From NCBI GenBank assembly GCA_964541605.1, contig CAZIQY010000037.1:1-25157 (forward strand): a stretch of 25,157 nt of DNA, in the 5' to 3' direction. The position numbers and the translations under genes were made by a program. This DNA is from CAZIQY01 sp964541605 (lineage in GTDB: Bacteria > Desulfobacterota > Syntrophia > Syntrophales > UBA2185). Each line of letters starts with the position of its first letter. The stretch's first letter is position 1. A model generated the notes under the pieces. The model did no database searches, was not told the DNA's origin, and saw only the letters and a program-made list of their open reading frames with translations. Below are positions 7,378 to 15,316 of the stretch, piece by piece.

Positions 7378-7404
7378 CTTTTACAACTCCTTTGTCTGAA
7401 ACAA

Positions 7405-7439
7405 TAAAAAAGCCGCGGATTCTTTCGAAAAGCGGCTTT
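7405..7439 (-). terminator. Promoter-distal attenuator hairpin of ilvB2
   Basis: In the minus-strand RNA, AAAGCCGC (complement of 7432-7439) pairs with GCGGCUUU (complement of 7409-7416) around a 15-base loop, followed by a U run and UAUUG. It ends five bases before the AAAGGAG site of ilvB2. Its 5' arm can pair instead with the 3' arm of the preceding hairpin (GCGGCUUU with AAAGCCGC, 8 bp), so the two hairpins are mutually exclusive with that pairing. Confidence 0.75.
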
Positions 7440-7446
7440 CTGAATG

Positions 7447-7475
7447 AAAAAGCCGCGGGTTTGGGGCCCGCGGCT
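7447..7475 (-). terminator. Promoter-proximal attenuator hairpin of ilvB2
   Basis: A 9-bp perfect G+C-rich stem in the minus-strand RNA (AGCCGCGGG, complement of 7467-7475; CCCGCGGCU, complement of 7451-7459) with a 7-base loop, followed by UUUUUC. It looks like an intrinsic terminator. Its 5' arm can also pair (11 of 13 bases) with leader-gene codons 23-28, complement of 7509-7521. Confidence 0.8.
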
Positions 7476-7479
7476 CTTC

Positions 7480-7521
7480 GTTTCTATGTCAGTCCATCAT
7501 AGAAACCGAGCAGCGGTCCCC
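7480..7521 (-). promoter_or_regulatory. Leader-stop hairpin and antiterminator arm of ilvB2
   Basis: A 9-bp perfect hairpin (complement of 7498-7506 with 7480-7488, core UUUCUAUG/CAUAGAAA) has the leader stop codon at the end of its 5' arm. Directly upstream, the complement of 7509-7521 (GGGGACCGCUGCU, leader codons 23-28) is complementary at 11 of 13 positions to the 5' arm of the next hairpin (7463-7475). A ribosome stalled on the Val/Leu codons would leave this arm free to break that hairpin and release its 3' arm, which can in turn break the distal hairpin. The multi-segment switch is a model read from pairing only. Confidence 0.6.
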
Positions 7522-7589
7522 TGCAGTACGAGTACTACTACGAGGCTAAGTACAACTGGATTAACGCTGATCGGATTGTGACAAGTCAT
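7497..7589 (-). CDS. ilv leader peptide 2 (valine/leucine-rich)
   Basis: A 30-codon gene: ATG at 7589, TGA at 7497-7499. Residues 12-22 read VVLSLVVVLVL; the whole peptide has seven Val, five Leu and a single Ile. It follows a TTGACA promoter and precedes two terminator-like hairpins and ilvB2. The composition parallels the E. coli ilvB (AHAS I) leader, which is read for Val and Leu, and contrasts with the Ile-rich leader of copy 1. The ribosome-binding site is weak: no clear GGAG stands before the ATG and the predicted 5' untranslated region is only about 26 nt. That is the main doubt. Confidence 0.85.
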   Translation of the reverse strand: MTCHNPISVNPVVLSLVVVLVLQGTAARFL

Positions 7590-7622
7590 ATATTTACCGT
7601 TATTCGTGAAATTTATGGTGCA

Positions 7623-7650
7623 AGTTTATATGAAAAAACGAGCTTGTCAA
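7623..7650 (-). promoter_or_regulatory. Promoter of ilvB2-ilvN2
   Basis: TTGACA (complement of 7645-7650), a 16-base spacer and TAAACT (complement of 7623-7628). It begins 17 bp after the mrcA stop. The 290-bp interval 7378-7667 holds this promoter, the leader gene and the attenuator hairpins, and nothing else that I can see. Confidence 0.75.
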
Positions 7651-7667
7651 GTTTTATTTGCCTGTTT

Positions 7668-9689
7668 TTAACGGGCATTATCCGTCTCTTTTTTATTCGT
7701 CTCTTCCTGCGCGTCGTTTATTTCGACAGGCACAGCATTCCCGGGGGTTGTTCCTTCAAGAAAGCTTTCATAGATCCCTCCCCGGGAGGGAGCCCCTGAT
7801 TTCGGGTCAACCTTGATAAAGACGATCCCGTCCGGTGCGTGAAAAGTCTCGACCGGTATGCCCTTGACGGCTTTTTCCATAAAGTAAAGCCAGATGGGTG
7901 CTGCGGCCCGCCCGCCCTGCTCCTGCCTGCCCAGGGATCTTTCCTGATCGAATCCGACCCAGACACCGGCTACCAGAGAGGGGGTAAATCCCAGAAACCA
8001 GGCGTCCCTCATATCGTCTGTGGTCCCTGTCTTGCCTGCCACGGGTCTGCCGATACTTTTCACCCTTCTGCCTGTGCCGCTTTCCACAACATCCTGCAGT
8101 ACATGGGCCGACACAAAAGCAATTCGGGGGTCGATCACCTGCTCACTTTTAGGCTGGTTTTCTTCAAAAGTATGACCGGTGCGGTCGATGATTTTTTTAA
8201 TCATGAACGGCACAACCCGCTTTCCCTGATTTGCCAGGACCCCGTAACCACGCACCATTTCCTGAAGGGTAACCCCTGATGTACCGAGAGCCATGGAAAG
8301 ATTTCTTGACAGAGGGGATGATATTCCCATGTTGGTGGCATAGCCGGCGGCATAATCCACACCGATTTCCTGGAGCAGTTTGACCGTGATGACATTCCGC
8401 GACTGCACAAGCGCCTGTCTCAGGGTGGTTGGTCCGTTATATTTTCTGTCGAAGTTTTGTGGCCTCCAGTAGCCATCGGGTTGTGATCTGTCCGGGTATT
8501 CGATGGGCTCATCGACGAGTTTGGTTGACGGCGTCATCCCCTTGTCAAAAGCTGCTGTATAAATGAACGGCTTGAAGGCCGAGCCCGGCTGTCTTCGGGA
8601 TTGGGTTGCCCGGTTAAACTCGCTTTTCTTGAAATCCCTTCCGCCCACCATGGCTCTGACGGCGCCCGTCCTGGCATCCATGCATATCAGAGCTCCCTGA
8701 ACCTGCCCCTTTTCGTATCCTTCGCGGGCCTCTAATTCCAGCAAGCCTTTTTCAATGGCATCCCGCGCCGCTTTCTGCATATTGATATTCAGGGTTGTAT
8801 AGACCTCGAGTCCCTCTTTGTACAGAACGTCGCTTCCGTATTTTTCCTGAATGTACCGGCGGATATTTTCAATAAAGTAAGGAGCAATTTTTTCCTTGGG
8901 CCGGACCGATCTGAATTTTAGAGAAACCGCCAATGCCTGATCCTTCTGTTCCTGGGTGATGTATTCGTCTTCGACCATTCTCTCCAAAACGTAGATCTGC
9001 CTCTGATAGGCCTTGTCCGGATTTAGAAAAGGCGAATAGGTGCTGGGCGCCTTGGGAAGCCCGGCCAGAAGAGACGCTTCGGGCAGGGTAAGGTATCTGG
9101 CGCTTTTACCGAAATACGCCTGCGACGCAGCTTCGATTCCATAGGTGCCATGCCCCAGATAGATTTGATTCAGGTAGAGGTGCATGATTTCATCTTTGGA
9201 GAGGTATTTGTCTATTTTGTAGGCAATGATAGCTTCCTTGATTTTTCTCATGTAACTTCTTTCCGGAGACAGATACAGGGACTTGGCCACCTGCTGTGTG
9301 ATTGTGCTTCCCCCCTGAACGACGCGTCCCGCTTCGATGTTTTTGAAAAAAGCCCGCGTCATACTCTGTAAGTCAAAACCACTGTGTTGATAAAAACGTG
9401 CGTCTTCTGCAGCCACAAAGGCCTGAATCACAAATTTTGGAACATCTGATATTTTAATGACTTTTCGGTCTTCCAGAAAAAATTCGTCAATGAGTTCATC
9501 GTTGTCGGCATATACACGCGTGGCGATACTGGGGCGATAATCTTTCAGTGCAGCAATACTCGGAAGTTCCTTGAGAAGGATATAATAAAGGATGCTGCTT
9601 CCGATAACCGCAAGGACAAGGCAAAAGATAATCGTCACCAGAAGGATTGTTCCGATGCCGGAATTTTTGAACCTTATCTTCTTCATCAT
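7668..9689 (-). CDS. mrcA: Class A penicillin-binding protein 1A (bifunctional)
   Basis: Polymerises lipid II glycan strands and cross-links peptides in the periplasm, anchored in the inner membrane. The 673 residues comprise one N-terminal membrane helix (about 12-34), a GT51 glycosyltransferase domain with Glu95 in AAEDARFYQHSG and the GGSTITQQVAK and EASLLAGLPKAP motifs, and a transpeptidase domain. The last has nucleophile Ser370 in SAFK (370-373), SRN (430-432) and KTG (553-555). It is shorter than E. coli PBP1a (about 850), consistent with absence of the large extra outer-membrane-contact region. Its ATG overlaps the tatC stop by four bases, so it is translationally coupled to tatC. No strong terminator is visible after the stop. 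Confidence 0.95.
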   Translation of the reverse strand: MMKKIRFKNSGIGTILLVTIIFCLVLAVIGSSILYYILLKELPSIAALKDYRPSIATRVYADNDELIDEFFLEDRKVIKISDVPKFVIQAFVAAEDARFYQHSGFDLQSMTRAFFKNIEAGRVVQGGSTITQQVAKSLYLSPERSYMRKIKEAIIAYKIDKYLSKDEIMHLYLNQIYLGHGTYGIEAASQAYFGKSARYLTLPEASLLAGLPKAPSTYSPFLNPDKAYQRQIYVLERMVEDEYITQEQKDQALAVSLKFRSVRPKEKIAPYFIENIRRYIQEKYGSDVLYKEGLEVYTTLNINMQKAARDAIEKGLLELEAREGYEKGQVQGALICMDARTGAVRAMVGGRDFKKSEFNRATQSRRQPGSAFKPFIYTAAFDKGMTPSTKLVDEPIEYPDRSQPDGYWRPQNFDRKYNGPTTLRQALVQSRNVITVKLLQEIGVDYAAGYATNMGISSPLSRNLSMALGTSGVTLQEMVRGYGVLANQGKRVVPFMIKKIIDRTGHTFEENQPKSEQVIDPRIAFVSAHVLQDVVESGTGRRVKSIGRPVAGKTGTTDDMRDAWFLGFTPSLVAGVWVGFDQERSLGRQEQGGRAAAPIWLYFMEKAVKGIPVETFHAPDGIVFIKVDPKSGAPSRGGIYESFLEGTTPGNAVPVEINDAQEETNKKETDNAR

Positions 9690-10468
9690 GTTTCCTCTTC
9701 CGATTTTTTCACATCATCTTTCGTGTCATCGGCTTCGGGACGCTTCTTCTCGGCAAACCTTGCAATGAATATGCTGAATTCGTAAAGAATCATCAGAGGG
9801 ATGGCCATGATAATCTGCGTCATCGCATCGGGGGAAGGCGTCAGGATGGCCGCTGCGATAAAGATGACCAGGATGGCGTATCGCCGCTGTTTCGCTAACG
9901 TTTTGGAACTTACAATGCCGATCTTGGCCATGAAGAAGATAAAAACGGGAAGCTCAAAAGAAAGCCCGAACGCAAGCAGAAGTTTCAGGGACAGAGAGAG
10001 ATACTCCTTCAAGGAAAACATCGGCTTGAGGAAGTCGGACGAAAATTCCACGAAAAAGCCGTATGCCGGAGGAAGGGCAATGTAGTATCCAAACAGGACG
10101 CCGCCGACAAATAAGATGGTAGAGGAGATGACAAACGGCGCCACGTATTTTTTTTCTTTCGGATAAAGACCGGGCGATACGAATTTCCACAATTGATACA
10201 GGGTAAAGGGGCTTGTCAGGAACAGGGATGCGTAGAAAGAAATTTTCATATAGTTGAAAAACGCTTCGGGCAGGCTGGTATAGATCATGTGGCTGTTTTG
10301 CGGCAGAACCCTGACCAGGGGCGCCGTAATGACCTGGAACAACCACTCCCTTAAATACCAGCAGGCGACAAACCCGATGCCAACAGCAATAAGAATGCGG
10401 ATCAGTCTCTTTCGCAATTCATCGAGATGTGATGTAAAAGGCATCTTTTCTTCTGCGGGATTTTCCAT
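9686..10468 (-). CDS. tatC: Sec-independent (twin-arginine) translocase TatC
   Basis: Core receptor of the Tat pathway, which exports folded, often cofactor-bearing proteins across the inner membrane. The 260 residues begin with a cytoplasmic segment carrying the family motif HLDELRKRLIR, followed by six hydrophobic segments; the C-terminal tail is charged and cytoplasmic. The length is typical. It lies 58 bp after tatB and overlaps mrcA by four bases (ATGA). Having tat genes with a cell-wall synthase in one transcript suggests coordinated envelope growth, but that is inference from position. Confidence 0.96.
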   Translation of the reverse strand: MENPAEEKMPFTSHLDELRKRLIRILIAVGIGFVACWYLREWLFQVITAPLVRVLPQNSHMIYTSLPEAFFNYMKISFYASLFLTSPFTLYQLWKFVSPGLYPKEKKYVAPFVISSTILFVGGVLFGYYIALPPAYGFFVEFSSDFLKPMFSLKEYLSLSLKLLLAFGLSFELPVFIFFMAKIGIVSSKTLAKQRRYAILVIFIAAAILTPSPDAMTQIIMAIPLMILYEFSIFIARFAEKKRPEADDTKDDVKKSEEET

Positions 10469-10526
10469 AGATAAAAAAACCTACATCACTCCTTCAAGAG
10501 TTTCGAATCGGCATGACAGGCAGCAA

Positions 10527-10841
10527 TCAAGTTTTATGCACGGATTCTTTTGGATAAGGATCTTTTTTTTCTTTATCGGAAGGTGAAAAAGATTGGTTAG
10601 GGTGCTCCTGATCGTCTCCTTTTCCAAAAAGGAGCGAATTCTTAAAGTCATCCACATCTTTTTTAACGTCATCTGCCTTCAGAGTTTCTTTGATATTGTC
10701 CTTCACATCATCGGCTGCCTTGCGAAACTCGGTAAGTCCTTTTCCCAGTGATTTTGCCAGATCGGGTAACTTTTTCGGACCCACAACAAGCAATGCGATG
10801 ATCGCGATCACGATCAACTCGGGCATGCCGATTCCAAACAT
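10527..10841 (-). CDS. tatB: Twin-arginine translocase subunit TatB/TatA
   Basis: A 104-residue single-span protein: short N-terminus MFGIGMPELIVIAII, a hydrophobic helix to about 20, then GPKKLPDLAKSLGKGLTEFRKA forming the hinge and amphipathic helix, and a long highly charged tail. Glu8 and the GPKKLP hinge favour TatB. Many deltaproteobacterial TatA/B proteins look like this and may serve both roles, and no second tatA is seen in the window. The ATG has AAGAGGA eight bases upstream. It is the first gene of tatB-tatC-mrcA. Confidence 0.9.
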   Translation of the reverse strand: MFGIGMPELIVIAIIALLVVGPKKLPDLAKSLGKGLTEFRKAADDVKDNIKETLKADDVKKDVDDFKNSLLFGKGDDQEHPNQSFSPSDKEKKDPYPKESVHKT

Positions 10842-10875
10842 GCATTTATCCTCTTTTGGGGAGATTTATGCATGG

Positions 10876-10903
10876 AATATATATGGATTTGAGGATTTGT
10901 CAA
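10876..10903 (-). promoter_or_regulatory. Promoter of tatB-tatC-mrcA
   Basis: TTGACA (complement of 10898-10903), a 16-base spacer and TATATT (complement of 10876-10881). The predicted start is near 10869, about 28 nt before the tatB ATG. The region is divergent to the deacetylase gene on the other strand. Confidence 0.75.
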
Positions 10904-11012
10904 TGTTTTTTACGGAAACCGGTTGTCTCTGAAAACTTTTGCGTTATGGGGACTTTTGTGTTAAATGCTTGATCCTGTCAAAAGGAAACGCGTCACGAAT
11001 AGAGGGTGTCCG

Positions 11013-12071
11013 ATGTCTCGAAAAACAGGTATTGTGAAGGACCAGAGGTATCTAAGGCATGACGCCGGCTTCGGTCATCCGGAATCGCCAAAGAGGCTGC
11101 AAGCAACCTATGCGATGTTGGAAGCCCCCGACATGGCAGGGAAATTCATCGCAATCGAACCCCGGCATGCCAGCCATGAAGAGATCGGGATGATTCACTC
11201 TCCTCCTTATATAAAGTTTGTGGCGAGTACAGCCGGAGAATCATTCGTGGCCCTTGATCCGGATACAGCGGCAACTCCGGAATCATATGACGTTGCAAAG
11301 TTGGCAATAGGCGGGCTTTTTAACGCCATTGACTGTGTCGTATCCGGAGAGGTTGATAACGCGTTTGCCCTTGTCAGACCTCCCGGACATCACGCAGGCG
11401 CAGGAAACGCAGCGGGTTTTTGCCTTTTCAACAATGTGGCAATCGGCGCCATGCATGCCATATCGAAACACAGGATGAACAGAATTCTGATTGTTGATTG
11501 GGATCTGCATCATGGCAATGGAACACAGGAACAGTTTTATGGAGACAAAAGGGTTTTGTATTTCTCCACGCACCAGTATCCGTATTATCCGGGAACGGGA
11601 AGTCTGGAGGAGATCGGCACGGGGCAGGGAATAGGATTCAACGTCAATGTTCCGCTGAGATCCGGTACCGACAATGCCCAGTATGTAAAGATTTTTAGAA
11701 AAATCCTGTATCCCATATCCATGAAATTCAAGCCGGAACTTGTTTTAATATCGGCGGGTTTCGATCCCTATTACCGGGACCCCCTTGGAGGGATGAAAGT
11801 GACCCCGGAGGGATTTGCATATTTGACCCGCATTCTCATGGATATCGCCGATCACTGCTGTAGCGGAAAACTGATCGTGACCCTCGAAGGAGGGTATCAC
11901 CTTACCGGTCTGGCTGAATCCATCAAAGCGGTCCTTCATGAAATGCGCGACGATACCCATGCCTCAGAGGAATTACTCTCTCAAATGGAAAATGAAGCCG
12001 ACAGCCGGATCGATCCGCTCATCAGACGCGTCATGGATCAGATTGATCCCTTCTGGCGGGTGTTTTGTTGA
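11013..12071 (+). CDS. Histone-deacetylase-family (AcuC-like) deacetylase
   Basis: A zinc-dependent arginase-fold amidohydrolase; family members remove acetyl groups from protein lysines (AcuC acts on acetyl-CoA synthetase) or from polyamines. I prefer the ATG at 11013 (352 aa) with AGAGGG six bases upstream over the upstream ATG at 10965, which lacks a ribosome-binding site. In this numbering, His126-His127 in PPGHHAG are catalytic. Asp164 and His166 (DWDLHHGNGT) and Asp251 (SAGFDPY) are zinc ligands, and Tyr295 in EGGY is the transition-state tyrosine, so all active-site residues are present. It is followed 39 bp later by gatC. No acs or acetyltransferase lies nearby to name its substrate. 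Confidence 0.9.
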   Translation: MSRKTGIVKDQRYLRHDAGFGHPESPKRLQATYAMLEAPDMAGKFIAIEPRHASHEEIGMIHSPPYIKFVASTAGESFVALDPDTAATPESYDVAKLAIGGLFNAIDCVVSGEVDNAFALVRPPGHHAGAGNAAGFCLFNNVAIGAMHAISKHRMNRILIVDWDLHHGNGTQEQFYGDKRVLYFSTHQYPYYPGTGSLEEIGTGQGIGFNVNVPLRSGTDNAQYVKIFRKILYPISMKFKPELVLISAGFDPYYRDPLGGMKVTPEGFAYLTRILMDIADHCCSGKLIVTLEGGYHLTGLAESIKAVLHEMRDDTHASEELLSQMENEADSRIDPLIRRVMDQIDPFWRVFC

Positions 12072-12110
12072 TTTCAAGCGATTTCATCCCACGACGACAG
12101 GGAGACAGGA

Positions 12111-12401
12111 TTGAAGATTACCAAAGACGAAGTTGAACATGTGGCCCACTTGGCGAGACTGGATTTTACCGAGGAGGAAAAGGAGAAATTCACGTCTCAG
12201 CTTAATGATATTCTCATGTACGTGGATACGTTGAACCGGATAGACACTTCGGGTGTCGAACCGATGAGTCATGCGATTGCCCTCCACAATGCTTTCAGGG
12301 ATGATTGTGTCGGAGAATCACTCGATTCCGGGTTATCTCTCGCCAACGCGCCGGATGCAAGAGGTCCTTTCTTCAGAGTTCCGAGGGTCATCGAGTCATA
12401 A
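12111..12401 (+). CDS. gatC: Asp-tRNA(Asn)/Glu-tRNA(Gln) amidotransferase subunit C
   Basis: A small helical subunit that wraps and stabilises the GatA-GatB pair. It has 96 residues, the usual length, with the family block EVEHVAHLARLDFTEEEKEKF, the mid-region ILMYVDTLNRIDTSGVEPM and the C-terminal FFRVPRVIES. The start is a TTG at 12111 preceded by GGGAGACAGGA; no ATG in frame preserves the N-terminus. It is first of gatC-gatA-gatB, with gatA nine bases downstream. Confidence 0.96.
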   Translation: MKITKDEVEHVAHLARLDFTEEEKEKFTSQLNDILMYVDTLNRIDTSGVEPMSHAIALHNAFRDDCVGESLDSGLSLANAPDARGPFFRVPRVIES

Positions 12402-12410
12402 AGGGAAGAT

Positions 12411-13868
12411 ATGGATCTGAACAGCCTGACCATTCATGAACTGCAGGAAAAGATAAGGGCGGGAGAGGCCACCGCGACGGATATTGTGCGGGATGTCTTC
12501 ACGCGCATCGATGCCGTCGAACAGGATGTTCATGCCTACATTTCCCTCATGAAGGATGATGCTTTCGTTGAGGCATCCAGAGCCGATGCAGACATCCGGG
12601 CAGGAAACCTCAGGCCCCTGACGGGAATACCCGTTGCCCTCAAGGATATTCTCTGCACGAAGGGTTTCCGGACGACATGTGGTTCGCATATCCTTCATAA
12701 CTTTGTTCCCCCGTACAATGCCACCGTGGTGGAAAAACTGAAAGAGGCCGGCGCCGTGTTCGTCGGCAAGACCAATATGGACGAATTTGCCATGGGTTCA
12801 TCCACGGAAACCTCTTATTATGGCATAACAAGAAATCCATGGGATCTTGAACGGATACCGGGTGGCTCCAGCGGCGGCTCCGCTGCGGCTGTGGCCGCCG
12901 ATGAATGCATTGCTTCCATCGGATCCGATACGGGCGGCTCCATCAGACAGCCTGCCGCCCTGTGCGGCATTGTCGGAATGAAACCCACCTACGGAAGGGT
13001 GTCGCGTTTCGGGCTGATTGCCTTCGCCTCTTCCCTGGATCAGATCGGCCCTTTCACCAAAGATGTGACGGACTGCGCCATCACGATGAATGTCATTGCC
13101 GGCTATGATTCAAGGGAATCGACCTCCGTTCCCATGGATGTCCCGGATTATTGCAAATATCTTTCCCGTGGAATAGGAGGATGGACGGTAGGCATTCCGA
13201 AGGAGTACTTTATCGAAGGGATCGATCCGGAAATTATGGCATCGATGAAAAAGGCCATCGGCATCATCGAAGGTCTCGGGGCAAAATGCATAGAGATATC
13301 CCTCCCGCACACGGAGTATTGTCTCGCCGTGTACTACATCATCGCCCCGGCGGAAGCGAGTTCCAATCTGGCCCGCTATGACGGCGTCAAATACGGATTC
13401 CGCTCCCAGGACGGACGAGAACTCCTGGAAATGTATAAAAAGACCCGCTCAGCCGGTTTCGGCCCCGAGGTAAAAAGGCGGATCATGATCGGCACCTATG
13501 CGCTGTCTTCAGGATATTACGATGCGTATTACAAAAAAGCATCCCAGGTGCGGGCGCTGATCAAACGGGATTTTGAGGAGGCCTTCAAGCGCTGCGATGC
13601 GATCATGACCCCCACTACGCCTACGCCGGCGTTCAAAATCGGAGAAAAGACCGACGATCCGCTCCAGATGTACCTCTCCGATATCTTTACCATATCAACC
13701 AATCTGGCGGGCATACCGGGGATATCGGTTCCCTGTGGTTTTACCGGGGACGGGCTCCCCATGGGGGTTCAGTTCCTGACGGGGCACTTTGAAGAGGGAA
13801 AATTGATTCAAATAGCTTCCGCGTACGAAAAAAGTGCAAGTATAGAAAAAAGTAGACCGGGGCTCTAA
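12411..13868 (+). CDS. gatA: Asp-tRNA(Asn)/Glu-tRNA(Gln) amidotransferase subunit A
   Basis: An amidase-signature glutaminase that releases ammonia for the transamidation of Glu-tRNA(Gln) and/or Asp-tRNA(Asn). It has 485 residues. The Ser-cis-Ser-Lys triad is visible: Lys78 in PVALKDI, Ser153 in the GGSSGGSAAAVAA loop, and nucleophile Ser177 in GSDTGGSIRQP. The stop overlaps the gatB start by one base (TAATG), so the two are translationally coupled. The presence of this complex implies that the organism makes Gln-tRNA and/or Asn-tRNA indirectly. Confidence 0.98.
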   Translation: MDLNSLTIHELQEKIRAGEATATDIVRDVFTRIDAVEQDVHAYISLMKDDAFVEASRADADIRAGNLRPLTGIPVALKDILCTKGFRTTCGSHILHNFVPPYNATVVEKLKEAGAVFVGKTNMDEFAMGSSTETSYYGITRNPWDLERIPGGSSGGSAAAVAADECIASIGSDTGGSIRQPAALCGIVGMKPTYGRVSRFGLIAFASSLDQIGPFTKDVTDCAITMNVIAGYDSRESTSVPMDVPDYCKYLSRGIGGWTVGIPKEYFIEGIDPEIMASMKKAIGIIEGLGAKCIEISLPHTEYCLAVYYIIAPAEASSNLARYDGVKYGFRSQDGRELLEMYKKTRSAGFGPEVKRRIMIGTYALSSGYYDAYYKKASQVRALIKRDFEEAFKRCDAIMTPTTPTPAFKIGEKTDDPLQMYLSDIFTISTNLAGIPGISVPCGFTGDGLPMGVQFLTGHFEEGKLIQIASAYEKSASIEKSRPGL

Positions 13869-15301
13869 TGGAATACGAACCAGTCATCGGGCTTGAGGTT
13901 CATGCCCAGCTCCTTACGGATGCGAAAATATTCTGCAGTTGTTCGACACGGTTCGGAGCGGAACCTAACAGCCATACCTGTCCCATCTGTATGGGCATGC
14001 CCGGTGTCTTGCCTGTTTTAAACAGAAAAGTTGTTGAATACACGATGAAAATGGCCCTGGCCACCCATTGTCGAATCAATGGCGCCTGTAACTTTGCCAG
14101 GAAGAACTATTTTTATCCTGATCTGCCCAAGGGGTATCAGATTTCCCAGTACGCAGACCCCCTTTCCGAGCATGGATATGTGGAAATTGAAATCAATGGA
14201 GGGAAAAAACGCATCGGGATTACACGGATTCACATGGAGGAAGATGCAGGGAAACTGCTGCACGATGAACATAATCCCTTAAGCTATGTGGACCTGAACC
14301 GGACGGGCGTGCCCCTGATCGAAATCGTCAGCGAGCCGGACATGAGGAGCGCCGAGGAAGCTGCGGCTTATCTGAGGAGGCTCCATGAAATCCTCGTCTA
14401 TCTTGAAATCTGCGACGGAAATATGGAAGAGGGAAGTTTCCGCTGCGACGCGAATGTTTCTCTCAGGCCCAAGGGCGAGGAAACCTTCGGGACGAGGGCG
14501 GAACTGAAAAACATGAATTCTTTCAGGAATGTCCAGCGCGCCCTGGAATACGAAATCAAGCGGCAGCAGTATATTCTCGAGGGCGGCCAGGTGGTGGTAC
14601 AGGAAACCCGTTTGTGGGATGATTCCCAGGGAGTTACGCATTCCATGCGAGGGAAGGAAGAAGCCCATGATTACCGGTATTTCCCTGATCCCGATCTCGT
14701 TCCCATCATGATCGGCGATACATGGATCGAAGAAGTTGGAAAGAGCCTCCCCGAACTTCCCCTGGAGAAACGGGAGCGGCTCATCATCGAATATGAGATC
14801 TCTCCCTATGATGCCGGGGTATTGACCTCCAGCCGGGCACTCGCCGACTATTTCGAAGAGGTGGCGAGGCTTTCGGGAAAGCCGAAAATTGCGGGCAACT
14901 GGGTTATGGGGGATGTGCTTCGATTCCTTAATGAAGACAAACGCGATATCAAGAATTGTCCCATCCTTCCCGGATCGCTGGCCGAGATGATTCTCCTCAT
15001 CGAAGGGGGCGCCATCAGCGGGAAGATGGCCAAGGAAATTATCGAAGACATGTACAAAACGGGCAAGGAACCGAGGGAAATCATCGAAACAAAGGGATTG
15101 GTTCAGATCACGGACGAAGAGGCGCTGAAAAAGGCCATCGAGGAAGTTCTTGCCGCCAACCCAGCCCAGGTTGAGCAATACAGAGGAGGCAGGGAGAAGC
15201 TTTTCGGGTACTTTGTCGGTCAGGTCATGAAAGAAACGAAGGGAAAAGCCAATCCCGCACTGGTCAATGAACTTCTTAAAAAAATGCTTGCCGCATCATA
15301 G
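13868..15301 (+). CDS. gatB: Asp-tRNA(Asn)/Glu-tRNA(Gln) amidotransferase subunit B
   Basis: The subunit that binds the mischarged tRNA, activates the acyl group with ATP and receives ammonia from GatA. Its 477 residues are the usual length. The N-terminal catalytic cradle starts YEPVIGLEVHAQL and contains four cysteines (23, 25, 38, 41) that form the bacterial zinc knuckle. The C-terminal helical and YqeY-like tail (GYFVGQVMKETKGKANPALVNELL) binds tRNA. It directly follows gatA and precedes mtnA by 15 bp on the same strand. Confidence 0.98.
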   Translation: MEYEPVIGLEVHAQLLTDAKIFCSCSTRFGAEPNSHTCPICMGMPGVLPVLNRKVVEYTMKMALATHCRINGACNFARKNYFYPDLPKGYQISQYADPLSEHGYVEIEINGGKKRIGITRIHMEEDAGKLLHDEHNPLSYVDLNRTGVPLIEIVSEPDMRSAEEAAAYLRRLHEILVYLEICDGNMEEGSFRCDANVSLRPKGEETFGTRAELKNMNSFRNVQRALEYEIKRQQYILEGGQVVVQETRLWDDSQGVTHSMRGKEEAHDYRYFPDPDLVPIMIGDTWIEEVGKSLPELPLEKRERLIIEYEISPYDAGVLTSSRALADYFEEVARLSGKPKIAGNWVMGDVLRFLNEDKRDIKNCPILPGSLAEMILLIEGGAISGKMAKEIIEDMYKTGKEPREIIETKGLVQITDEEALKKAIEEVLAANPAQVEQYRGGREKLFGYFVGQVMKETKGKANPALVNELLKKMLAAS

Positions 15302-15316
15302 TGAAGCGCCCCACCT

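Noticed and set aside
10965..11012. Upstream start for the deacetylase gene
   Set aside because: No ribosome-binding site before 10965, and the extra 16 residues are unlike the family; 11013 has AGAGGG at proper spacing.
14279..15178. A 299-codon minus-strand frame over gatB
   Set aside because: Fully antisense to gatB, whose motifs and length are intact; no ribosome-binding site or homology-like pattern.
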